DNA of 6,192 bases. It comes from Planctomycetota bacterium. GTDB taxonomy: Bacteria > Planctomycetota > Phycisphaerae > WQYP01. The stretch covers positions 1 to 6,192 of the forward strand of contig JAJZNY010000438.1 in NCBI GenBank assembly GCA_021852245.1. Direction: 5' to 3'. This document shows, piece by piece, positions 1 through 6,064 of the stretch (positions are counted from its first letter, which is position 1; every line of letters starts with the position of its first letter). The position numbers and the translations under genes were made by a program. The notes below the pieces were generated by a model. That model did not search any database and was not told the origin of the DNA. It saw only the letters and a program-made list of their open reading frames with translations.

Positions 1-1
1 G

Positions 2-235
2 CTTGCCGCCCGCCCCGACAGTAATCCCTATCTGCTGGGCATTGCCATGGGTGCCGTTATGTTTGGAGCCATGACGTGGATTGGCAACGGCCCGAATCTA
101 CTGGTGGAAATGGTCGCCCGGCGACAGGGAATTGAGCCTCCGAGTTTTGGCGGCTACCTTTTTCGCTACTCCATTCCCATTCTGCTGCCCCTGATGGCCG
201 TCATAGCCGGCTGGTTATGGTTGTTGGGCGGCTAA
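2..235 (+). CDS. C-terminal end of a Na+/H+ antiporter- or citrate-type membrane transporter (5'-truncated by the window edge)
   Basis: The frame is open from base 2 to the TAA at 233-235 and gives 77 residues, with no start in view. Two hydrophobic stretches are visible, one near residues 11-26 and one at the very end (about 54-76). Between them lies the segment MTWIGNGPNLLV followed by a basic loop and PPSFGGYLFRYS. From memory, an 'IGNGPN' motif followed by 'P.FFGY' and a terminal TM helix is characteristic of the C-terminus of the IT-superfamily antiporters annotated as sodium:proton antiporter or putative citrate transporter (CitMHS_2-like). The role would be secondary ion or carboxylate transport across the inner membrane; the substrate cannot be told from this fragment. 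The gene ends 94 bp before mqnA on the same strand. A short 5-bp inverted repeat (236-240 with 251-255) follows the stop but is too weak to call a terminator. Confidence 0.7.
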   Translation, partial: LAARPDSNPYLLGIAMGAVMFGAMTWIGNGPNLLVEMVARRQGIEPPSFGGYLFRYSIPILLPLMAVIAGWLWLLGG

Positions 236-317
236 AAACCATACACGTCCGGTTTCTCTGCCATCAGGCCTGTTCTCAAGATTTGCATCACGCAACGTCA
301 TAGAATAGTTCGTCATG

Positions 318-323
318 AAGGAG
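318..323 (+). promoter_or_regulatory. Shine-Dalgarno site that sets the mqnA start
   Basis: AAGGAG lies 6 nt upstream of the ATG at 330. An earlier in-frame ATG at 315 begins before this site and would translate through it, with no comparable purine-rich sequence of its own upstream. The site therefore favours the start at 330. A TAGAAT hexamer at 301-306 resembles a -10 box, but no acceptable -35 box sits at the right distance, so no promoter is called here. Confidence 0.7.
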
Positions 324-329
324 ATTCCG

Positions 330-1160
330 ATGCGGGGAAGTGCGGACGGATGTTGGCAAATAGGTTGCGTATCGTATCTGAATTCCAAACCGCTCATCGA
401 GCCGATTGTGCAGCGGAACGACTGCCGCGTGCATTTTGCAGTACCTTCAGGCCTGCTGGCCATGCTGGAGGGACGGACGGTCGCTGCCGCCCTTGCGCCA
501 GTGGTCGACTATCAAACCAGCGATTGTGAACTGATCTTGGTACCTGCCGGCGGAATATGCTGTGACGGCCCGACACTCACGGTGCGCATATATTCGGCGG
601 CCGAACCGAAGCAAATCCGCAAACTCCATGCCGATACCGACAGTCACACCAGCCTGATACTGTCGCAGGTCATTCTACGCAAACTCTACGGAGTTGAACC
701 GGAGGTGATTCCGATGGCGGCAGGACGGGGGGGACCGCATGATGAGAATGACGCCCTGCTGCTGATCGGCGACAAGGTGGTCAATGCGGCTCCTAATCAA
801 TGGCAATATCCGGTTCAACTGGATCTGGGTGAGCAATGGAAACAGCTTACGGGTCTGCCGTTTGTATTTGCGATGTGGATGATGCGGGCGGACGCGGTGG
901 ATGAGAAATTGGCTCAAGTGCTCGCGGATGCCCGACGCCGAGGCCTTACGATGACGCACGAACTCGCCGCGCGTTATGCCGCCGCGAGCGGTTGGCCGGT
1001 GAGTCTGGCGGAACGCTATTTCACCGAGTATCTGAAATATGAAATTACGGCGGACCGGCGCCGGGGTCTTGTACTATTTTACCAATATGCCCGCGAGCTC
1101 GGCCTGCTCAAGGTTGACCGGGAGATTCGCTATTTTGATTCACCGGCAATGACGGCCTAG
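330..1160 (+). CDS. mqnA: Chorismate dehydratase MqnA (futalosine pathway of menaquinone synthesis)
   Basis: The product has 276 residues from the ATG at 330, a normal length for the family. MqnA dehydrates chorismate to 3-[(1-carboxyvinyl)oxy]benzoate, the first committed step of the futalosine route to menaquinone, in the cytoplasm. Visible family marks in order: IGCVSYLNSKPL at residues 11-22; an AALAPVVDY segment at 53-61; a DGPTLTVRIYS segment at 79-89; TDSHTS at 103-108; ALLLIGDKV at 142-150; and WKQLTGLPFVFAMW at 170-183. The fold is a two-lobed, periplasmic-binding-protein-like domain (family knowledge). The Asn of the SYLN motif is, as I recall, in the active site. No other mqn gene is in the window, so the rest of the pathway must lie elsewhere, as is common. 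The last 53 bp overlap the 3' end of the convergent desaturase gene. A run of seven G (727-733) sits inside the frame, which is intact. The identification is firm; the start is chosen from the Shine-Dalgarno site. Confidence 0.93.
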   Translation: MRGSADGCWQIGCVSYLNSKPLIEPIVQRNDCRVHFAVPSGLLAMLEGRTVAAALAPVVDYQTSDCELILVPAGGICCDGPTLTVRIYSAAEPKQIRKLHADTDSHTSLILSQVILRKLYGVEPEVIPMAAGRGGPHDENDALLLIGDKVVNAAPNQWQYPVQLDLGEQWKQLTGLPFVFAMWMMRADAVDEKLAQVLADARRRGLTMTHELAARYAAASGWPVSLAERYFTEYLKYEITADRRRGLVLFYQYARELGLLKVDREIRYFDSPAMTA

Positions 1161-2046
1161 CTGCCGGATGACCGGGGCGGTTCGGCTCAACCACTTTCCA
1201 GGCCAATCCCATCATGCGCATGAGACGGATGGTGAGATAGGTAATGTCAAATTCAAACCACCGCATGCCATGCGCGGCGGATCTCTGCTGGGCGTGATGA
1301 TTGTTGTGCCACCCCTCACCGAAGGAGACGAGCGCCACCCACCAGTTGTTGCGGGAGTCGTCCGAGGTCTGAAAGTTTCGGTAGCCCCAGGTGTGAGCCG
1401 CAGAATTGACGAACCACGTCGCGTGATAAAGCAGAACCACTCGGAGGCATCCCCCCCAAAGCACCCAGGATACCCCCCCCATCCAGGTGCCCAGCCATAA
1501 CCATCCACCGGCAAACAGGGCCGCCGCGAGAAAGAACTGCGGCATATACCAGAAGCGGTCGATGAAGCAGAGGACAGGATCACGCTGAATGTCTTTGGTC
1601 AGATCGCGGGGATCAAAATCGCTGCGGGCGCGGTGGACGATCCAGAGGAGATGAGACCAGGTAAATCCTTCTCGCGGCGAATGGGGGTCTTTGATGTCAT
1701 CCGATTCGGTATGGTGTTGACGGTGAGTGCCGACCCATTGGATCGGCCCGCCCTGCCACGAGAGGCAGGCAAAGATGGCCAGAAGATATTCAACGGGCTT
1801 ATAGGTGGCAAAGCTACGATGCGTCAGGAGCCGATGGTATCCAAGCGTAACGCCGAGCCCGCCGGTGATCCACGCCAGAATAAAAAAGACGATAAATGAT
1901 GAGAGATGAATGAAGACCGGTACAAAGGCCAGAACGGCACCGATGTGCAGGAGCACGAAGACCGAGAAATAAAACCAATCGAAGGCAACAACTTCTCCAT
2001 CTCGAAGTTCGCGGTTGCGGAAATGCTTGATTTTAGCTGAGGTCAT
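1108..2046 (-). CDS. Membrane fatty acid (acyl-CoA/acyl-lipid delta-9 type) desaturase
   Basis: The product has 312 residues, from the ATG at 2046-2044 to TGA at 1110-1108. It has the di-iron desaturase layout: HRLLTH at residues 71-76, HRQHH at 108-112 and HNNHH at 247-251, plus a further His at 218 in SAAHTWG. Hydrophobic pairs lie at about 24-66 and 165-212, giving the usual four-helix topology with the His boxes on the cytoplasmic face. Flanking sequences such as GYHRLLTHRSF, DPHSPREGF and SFGEGWHNNHH are typical of stearoyl-CoA/delta-9 desaturases. The expected reaction is O2-dependent insertion of a cis double bond in a saturated acyl chain, which implies access to oxygen and an electron donor. 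Whether the substrate is acyl-CoA or acyl-lipid cannot be read from the sequence. A weak AAGG lies about 5 nt before the start. The last 17 or so codons, a Pro/Ser/Asn-rich tail, overlap the end of mqnA. Runs of seven and eight C (1451-1457, 1473-1480; G on the coding strand) lie in-frame. The gene is divergent from shc. Confidence 0.93.
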   Translation of the reverse strand: MTSAKIKHFRNRELRDGEVVAFDWFYFSVFVLLHIGAVLAFVPVFIHLSSFIVFFILAWITGGLGVTLGYHRLLTHRSFATYKPVEYLLAIFACLSWQGGPIQWVGTHRQHHTESDDIKDPHSPREGFTWSHLLWIVHRARSDFDPRDLTKDIQRDPVLCFIDRFWYMPQFFLAAALFAGGWLWLGTWMGGVSWVLWGGCLRVVLLYHATWFVNSAAHTWGYRNFQTSDDSRNNWWVALVSFGEGWHNNHHAQQRSAAHGMRWFEFDITYLTIRLMRMMGLAWKVVEPNRPGHPAARPSLPVNQNSESPGQP

Positions 2047-2347
2047 AGTCGCCTTGATAAAATGGAGGTGCAGGCAGTTCTTCCCGATGCAGGCTACGCA
2101 GTAAACTCATGAGAAAGCTCCAACAACGGGAGGGACTTTGGAGAGACACCCGACGGGCATCTAAATCTTTACAACAGCATTATACCTGGAAAGATGGATT
2201 AAGTCTTTTATTTTTTCTGGGATGGAAATTTGCGGGGCGGTTTTGGTTCTCGGCCACGGCTGGCTTGCCGCAGGATGAAAATTCGGCTAGCTTTTTGTAA
2301 ATAATTCCGATGGGATTGGATAAATAGCCGGTGTCCGTCGGGGATTG
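2047..2347. other. Divergent intergenic region between the desaturase and shc
   Basis: About 300 bp without a convincing gene. The part from about 2160 to 2330 is visibly richer in A/T than the flanking genes, as expected of a control region serving two divergent transcripts. For shc a weak sigma-70-like pair can be drawn: TTGTAA at 2295-2300 and GATAAA at 2319-2324, with an 18-nt spacer and four of six matches each. I could not find a good promoter pointing at the desaturase. A 63-codon open frame at 2109-2300 has no ribosome-binding site, and its product shows no recognisable motif, so I treat it as chance. No strong hairpin or T-tract terminator was seen. Confidence 0.5.
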
Positions 2348-4426
2348 ATGGCGAGTGTGGTTTCGGTCTTGGACCAAGATGGTTTCTGCAACGAAGGGCG
2401 AAGCTTCACGAATGGGAAAAGAGGCGTACAAACAGTGACTCGGACAGCCCCTGTAACGTCATCTCCAAAAGAGAATCACGAGCGCATTGATAATCCGCAT
2501 GAAGCCGGCGGCCCCTTGAACGGCACGGCAACAACCGAAACCGAATCGAAGCTGGAAGAAAGCATCGATCTTGCAACTCGCATTCTGTTATCCAAGCATA
2601 ATCATCAGGGGTACTGGGTTGGGGAGTTGCAGGGCGACAGCATACTCGAGTCGGAATACATATTAATGAAGTTCATTCTCGGCCAGGAGAATGATCCCTG
2701 CCTTGAGCTGATCGCCAATTATCTCCGCTCCATCCAACTTCCGGACGGCGGCTGGAGCATGTTTCCGGGTGGAAACAGCGATCTGGCAGGAACTGCTAAA
2801 GGTTATTTCGCGCTGAAGCTGGTGGGCGATTCTCCCGATGCACCGCACATGCGCGCCGCCCGGGATGTGGTGCGCAGACTTGGCGGCGCCGAGAATTGCA
2901 ACAGCTTTACCAAATTCTTCTTCGCGGCGCTGGGGCAGGTCAGCTACGCGGCATGCCCGAGCATTCCACCCGAAATTATCCTGATTCCAAAATGGATTTA
3001 TTTCAATCTCTACGCCGTCTCGGCGTGGAGCCGCACCATGATTCTGCCGCTGGCGATTGTGAGTGCTTATCGGCCGGTGCGAACGCTGCCGGCGGAACTG
3101 GGCATCAGCGAGCTGTTCAATGATGAATCCCGGGCGCGGATGGCGGCGGGCAAACTCAAAGGTCTGCCGCGCAGCTGGCGCGAGATGTTTCTGCTGCTGG
3201 ATCTGTCGCTGAAGCGGTATGAAAAAACCGCCGTAACGCCGCTGCGTCCTCTGGCCATACGAGAGGCTGAAAAATGGCTGCTGGAGCATATGGAAGGATG
3301 CGACGGCTTGGGCGCGATCTTCCCGCCGATGGTTTATATCCTCATCGTGCTTCGCATACTTGGCTATGCGGACGATCACCCGGTTGTAGTCAAAGCGCAG
3401 AAGGATCTCAAGGATTTATTTATTGAGGAAGGCGATACGATCCGCATTCAGCCTTGCTGGTCGCCGGTATGGGATACCGGGATCGCCATGCACGCACTTG
3501 CCGAGGCGGGGCTGACCCACGAACATGTCATCGCGCGATCGACCACACGGTGGCTGCTGGAAAAGGAATGCCGTACGGCAAGCGATTGGGCCAAAAACTG
3601 TCCGGGGGTCGAACCATCCGGGTGGTTTTTTGAATTTAACAATCCTCACTATCCAGACGTTGACGATACCGCGATGGTTACGATGGCCCTGAAGCGCCTT
3701 GGCGGCCCGGTTGCGGAACAGGCCGTGCGCCGGGGCATCAACTGGCTCCTGGCCATGCAGAATGATGACGGGGGCTGGGCGGCATTTGACCGGACGCGGA
3801 ACCGACCGATTTTGGAACATGTCCCCTTTGCCGACCATAACGCAATTCAAGACCCATCCTGCCCCGACATTGCCGGCCGGGTACTGGAATGTCTGGGGCA
3901 CAATGGGTTTAAAAGCGACCACCCGGCAGTGCGCAAGGCTATAAGGTTTTTACAGGAAACGCAGGAGCCCGAGGGATGCTGGTTCGGGCGATGGGGCGTC
4001 AATTACATCTATGGCACGTGGCAGGTGCTCACCGGTTTGCGGGCGGTCGGCGAACCGATGGATCAAAGATTCATCCGCAAGGCGGCAGACTGGCTGCGGT
4101 CGTGTCACAAACCGGACGGGAGTTGGGGAGAATCGTGTCAGACCTACGACAACCCGGAACTCAAAGGACGCGGGCCGAGCACTCCATCGCAAACGGCCTG
4201 GGGCGCCATGGGGCTCATGGCGGCGGTCGGGCCGCACGATCCGCACGTCAAGGCGGCCGTCCGCTGGCTGATTGAAAATCAAAACCCACAGGGCGACTGG
4301 GACGAGCCATGGTTCACGGGAACCGGTTTCCCGCGGGTGTTTTATCTGAAATATCACCTTTATCGACTTTATTTTCCGCTTATGGCCTTGGCGCGTTATC
4401 GGCGCCTCTTGCAATCCGGGCGGTAG
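2348..4426 (+). CDS. shc: Squalene-hopene cyclase
   Basis: The product has 692 residues from ATG 2348. It cyclises squalene to hopene/hopanol on the membrane, founding hopanoid synthesis. The catalytic acid motif DVDD is at residues 437-440 inside FNNPHYPDVDDTA. From a remembered Alicyclobacillus sequence, the active-site aromatics W169, W312, F365, W489, F601, F605, Y609 and Y612 match W226, W375, F428, W549, F661, F665, Y669 and Y672. His451 is Arg511 and Tyr420 is Phe480, states I recall from Gram-negative Shc enzymes. QW repeats are clear at about 463-477, 532-545 and 636-651. The repeat at 581-593 has His for Gln (CHKPDGSW), and the one near 310-322 is degenerate (CDGLGAIFPP). Conserved sequence begins only near residue 70, so the N-terminus is long. 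An in-frame GTG at 2435, with AAGAGG 10 nt before it, would give 663 residues and is a serious alternative; a TTG at 2345 is also in frame. The squalene-forming genes hpnCDE are not in the window. Confidence 0.95.
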   Translation: MASVVSVLDQDGFCNEGRSFTNGKRGVQTVTRTAPVTSSPKENHERIDNPHEAGGPLNGTATTETESKLEESIDLATRILLSKHNHQGYWVGELQGDSILESEYILMKFILGQENDPCLELIANYLRSIQLPDGGWSMFPGGNSDLAGTAKGYFALKLVGDSPDAPHMRAARDVVRRLGGAENCNSFTKFFFAALGQVSYAACPSIPPEIILIPKWIYFNLYAVSAWSRTMILPLAIVSAYRPVRTLPAELGISELFNDESRARMAAGKLKGLPRSWREMFLLLDLSLKRYEKTAVTPLRPLAIREAEKWLLEHMEGCDGLGAIFPPMVYILIVLRILGYADDHPVVVKAQKDLKDLFIEEGDTIRIQPCWSPVWDTGIAMHALAEAGLTHEHVIARSTTRWLLEKECRTASDWAKNCPGVEPSGWFFEFNNPHYPDVDDTAMVTMALKRLGGPVAEQAVRRGINWLLAMQNDDGGWAAFDRTRNRPILEHVPFADHNAIQDPSCPDIAGRVLECLGHNGFKSDHPAVRKAIRFLQETQEPEGCWFGRWGVNYIYGTWQVLTGLRAVGEPMDQRFIRKAADWLRSCHKPDGSWGESCQTYDNPELKGRGPSTPSQTAWGAMGLMAAVGPHDPHVKAAVRWLIENQNPQGDWDEPWFTGTGFPRVFYLKYHLYRLYFPLMALARYRRLLQSGR

Positions 4427-4484
4427 ACGGGCATCATCCGCATAGTTAGCTCGGGTGGATGCGACTTAAACGGGACAACACCAC

Positions 4485-4874
4485 ATGCCGACAAAATCAA
4501 ACAAATGGTTAAGCTTGGCAATCGCCCTTCTGGGCATTGGACTACTGTCCAACGCGGTGGTGGATCTGATCGGACGCCAAAGTGCTTGGCCCAGCCAAGC
4601 GGCGTGGGGACGTGGGGTCGAGCTGATGTCAAGCCGCCCCGCCGGGAATGGAATTGAAGCTTTTCCTGTGCAGATGGGTCAGGGGATGTACGGATTCGTA
4701 CTTCTGGACCCGGCGCACCACACCATGGCGATTTACCGAGTACTGGGGTCGGTTTCGCGATTACGATTGATCGCGGCTCGCGATTATCGCTACGATCTGC
4801 GGTTAAAAGATTTCAATAATTCAGCCCCGACGCCGGTGCAGGTCAAAAAATTGCTCGGCGGTGGAAAACATTAA
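4485..4874 (+). CDS. Small membrane-anchored protein of unknown function, planctomycete-type
   Basis: A protein of 129 residues. A short basic N-terminus (MPTKSNK) is followed by one hydrophobic segment at about 8-29, most likely an uncleaved signal anchor, then a soluble domain of about 100 residues outside the membrane. The soluble part contains GFVLLDPAHHTMAIYRV at 70-86 and then RLIAARDYRYDLRLKDFNN at 94-112, followed by APTPVQVKKLL. The pattern looks like a small beta-sheet domain ending in a conserved 'ARD.R.DL.L.DFNN..PT...V' tail. I recall similar short anchored proteins from planctomycete genomes without an assigned function; I give no function. It starts 58 bp after the shc stop with a weak GGGA 9 nt upstream, so it may be cotranscribed with shc or rely on a site I cannot see. 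Codon use looks like that of its neighbours. Coding status is well supported by composition and motif structure. Confidence 0.75.
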   Translation: MPTKSNKWLSLAIALLGIGLLSNAVVDLIGRQSAWPSQAAWGRGVELMSSRPAGNGIEAFPVQMGQGMYGFVLLDPAHHTMAIYRVLGSVSRLRLIAARDYRYDLRLKDFNNSAPTPVQVKKLLGGGKH

Positions 4875-4943
4875 AGTGCAGGTTGTAATCCAAGTCCGTG
4901 CGGATATAGCGGCGGTGATTGGCGAAAAATTGGAGATTGGGAC

Positions 4944-4973
4944 GTGACAAGAGCCCACCCTTGCGTTTAGAAT
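4944..4973 (+). promoter_or_regulatory. Candidate sigma-70-type promoter for the HTH/TM protein gene
   Basis: GTGACA at 4944-4949 and TAGAAT at 4968-4973 each match the consensus hexamers at five of six positions and are separated by 18 nt. Transcription would start near 4980 and leave a leader of about 110 nt before the GTG start at 5089. The site lies in the 214-bp gap after the small anchored-protein gene, which suggests the downstream gene has its own transcript. It is a consensus match only, and promoter rules in planctomycetes are less well known. Confidence 0.4.
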
Positions 4974-4997
4974 GTATTCAGGGCGTTGAGTTTTCAT

Positions 4998-5042
4998 GGC
5001 TCGAGCCCGGGCAAAGTCAATCGGTATGGCGCCATAAGCGCC
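4998..5042. repeat. Cluster of short perfect palindromes in the leader of the HTH/TM gene
   Basis: Within 45 bp there are three perfect palindromes: GGCTCGAGCC (4998-5007), the overlapping GCCCGGGC (5005-5012), and ATGGCGCCAT (5026-5035). The last can alternatively fold as a 5-bp stem, GGCGC (5028-5032) with GCGCC (5038-5042), around a CATAA loop. They lie just downstream of the proposed transcription start and about 50-90 nt before the coding start. They could be operator half-sites or leader-RNA structure. Short GC-rich palindromes also arise by chance, so no function is claimed. Confidence 0.35.
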
Positions 5043-5077
5043 CAAGGCCCAACATCAGTGTGGCCGCATTTGGATAT

Positions 5078-5082
5078 AGGAG
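5078..5082 (+). promoter_or_regulatory. Shine-Dalgarno site that sets the start of the HTH/TM gene
   Basis: AGGAG sits 6 nt before a GTG at 5089. An in-frame TTG at 5083 directly abuts this site and cannot use it, and an in-frame ATG at 5098 is 15 nt away. The GTG is therefore the preferred start and gives the N-terminus MAKMFYSSDE. Confidence 0.75.
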
Positions 5083-5088
5083 TTGACC

Positions 5089-6051
5089 GTGGCAAAAATG
5101 TTCTACTCATCCGATGAAACGACGGAAAAATTGGGCGTTGATGCCGACCGCCTCAAAGAACTGATTGATCAGAAACGGTTGCGTGAATTTCGCGACGGCC
5201 AGCGCATCATCTTCAAAGTGGATCAGGTGGACAGACTTGCTGCAGAACTCAAAGGGGGCAGCGGTGCGGGAAATTTGGATACCGGCCCCATTGATCTGGC
5301 CCCCGGTGCATCTGGCGGCCCCATATCGTTGGCGGATTCAGCGGCCCCCGGGGTATCCGCGGGCGACTCAAAGATGAGCAGCAAGTCGGGCACCGGTTTT
5401 TCAGCCTCAGGGAAATCAGCTGACGGTACCGCCGCTCAAGGTACCAAGGCCGGCGATAAATCAACTCCGATCAAGGTTTTCGAATCCAGCGAGATCAAGC
5501 CGGTGGATTCCAGTGCACAGACCCAGATATCCTCCGCACTTGATGAATCCATTTCGCCATCCGGGCTTGACTCTGTAGGCAGCGGTTCCGGACTATTGGA
5601 TCTCACCCGGGAAAGTGACAATACAAGTCTCGGTGCGGAGTTATTGGAGGAAATATATCCGGGAGATGGCGGCGCCGGCGGAAGCCAGTCAGGCGTTGGA
5701 TCGGCCTCAGGAATTTTTGATCAAACCGCCGCCGGGAGTAAGTCGGGGGAAACCGGCATGAACGTCGCCCCCCCCATGACGGAAGCGACACCGGTACCCG
5801 TAGCGTCGTCCTACATGTCGGCCATCGAAATGCCGGACCCATCGGCCGGACTGTTCGGAGGGTTCGCATTTGCTTCGATTCTTGCCATGCTTCTGGCATT
5901 CATAACGGTAGCGGCGAGCCTCGCGGGATTCGTCCCGTCCTTTGTTCATACGCTGGGGCGAAATCTCATCATGTTGGTGGGGATACTGGTTCTGGTTACA
6001 GCTTTGGTGGCGATCGCGGGTTATTTCGGCGGTCGCGCATCGGCTCGATAA
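5089..6051 (+). CDS. Excisionase/MerR-like HTH protein with a Ser/Gly-rich linker and two C-terminal TM helices; function unknown
   Basis: The product has 320 residues from GTG 5089. Residues 4-54 (MFYSSDETTEKLG...LREFRDGQRIIFKVDQVDRLA) resemble the small winged HTH of excisionase/MerR-type proteins, with the usual helix-turn-helix, then a 'REFRDG..I.FK..QVD' wing and helix. Residues 55-250 are low-complexity, rich in Ser, Gly, Ala and Asp, and probably disordered. They contain islands that look conserved: STPIKVFESSEIKPVD (125-140), SAQTQIS (142-148), GSGLLDLTRESD (166-177) and ELLEEIYPG (184-192). Two TM segments follow at about 256-280 and 292-314, and a short basic tail. A cytoplasmic DNA-binding or protein-binding head tethered to the membrane is the simplest topology, since the first TM follows directly from the linker and both termini would then be cytoplasmic. 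I recall this layout from planctomycete hypothetical proteins, without known function. The HTH could instead bind protein. A run of eight C (5768-5775) lies just before the TM part. It has its own leader and a candidate promoter. Confidence 0.82.
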   Translation: MAKMFYSSDETTEKLGVDADRLKELIDQKRLREFRDGQRIIFKVDQVDRLAAELKGGSGAGNLDTGPIDLAPGASGGPISLADSAAPGVSAGDSKMSSKSGTGFSASGKSADGTAAQGTKAGDKSTPIKVFESSEIKPVDSSAQTQISSALDESISPSGLDSVGSGSGLLDLTRESDNTSLGAELLEEIYPGDGGAGGSQSGVGSASGIFDQTAAGSKSGETGMNVAPPMTEATPVPVASSYMSAIEMPDPSAGLFGGFAFASILAMLLAFITVAASLAGFVPSFVHTLGRNLIMLVGILVLVTALVAIAGYFGGRASAR

Positions 6052-6064
6052 ACTTCGCTTTTGA

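Noticed and set aside
283..306. TTGCAT at 283-288 and TAGAAT at 301-306 as an mqnA promoter
   Set aside because: The spacer is only 12 nt, far from the 16-18 nt needed, and no better -35 box sits upstream.
675..959. A 94-codon minus-strand open frame inside mqnA
   Set aside because: Antisense shadow of mqnA; basic, His-rich product with no hydrophobic or domain pattern.
1168..1899. Plus-strand open frames of 110 and 88 codons (1168-1500, 1633-1899)
   Set aside because: They lie opposite the desaturase, whose His boxes fix the true strand and frame.
2168..2186. TTTACA followed by TATACC as a promoter in the intergenic region
   Set aside because: Only 7-8 nt separate the two hexamers, so they cannot form one sigma-70 promoter.
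2109..2300. A 63-codon plus-strand open frame in the divergent intergenic region
   Set aside because: No ribosome-binding site, AT-rich control-region composition and no family resemblance; it probably arises by chance.
2663..3379. A 238-codon open frame on the minus strand across shc
   Set aside because: It lies wholly antisense to the well-supported cyclase; its product is rich in Arg, His and Gln with no motif, as expected of a shadow frame.
3416..4414. Minus-strand open frames of 168 and 154 codons antisense to shc
   Set aside because: Same reason: complete overlap with conserved cyclase sequence and no recognisable domain.
4427..4484. Possible terminator between shc and the small anchored-protein gene (CATCC...GGATG)
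   Set aside because: Only a 5-bp stem with a large loop and no T-tract; not enough to separate the two genes into different transcripts.
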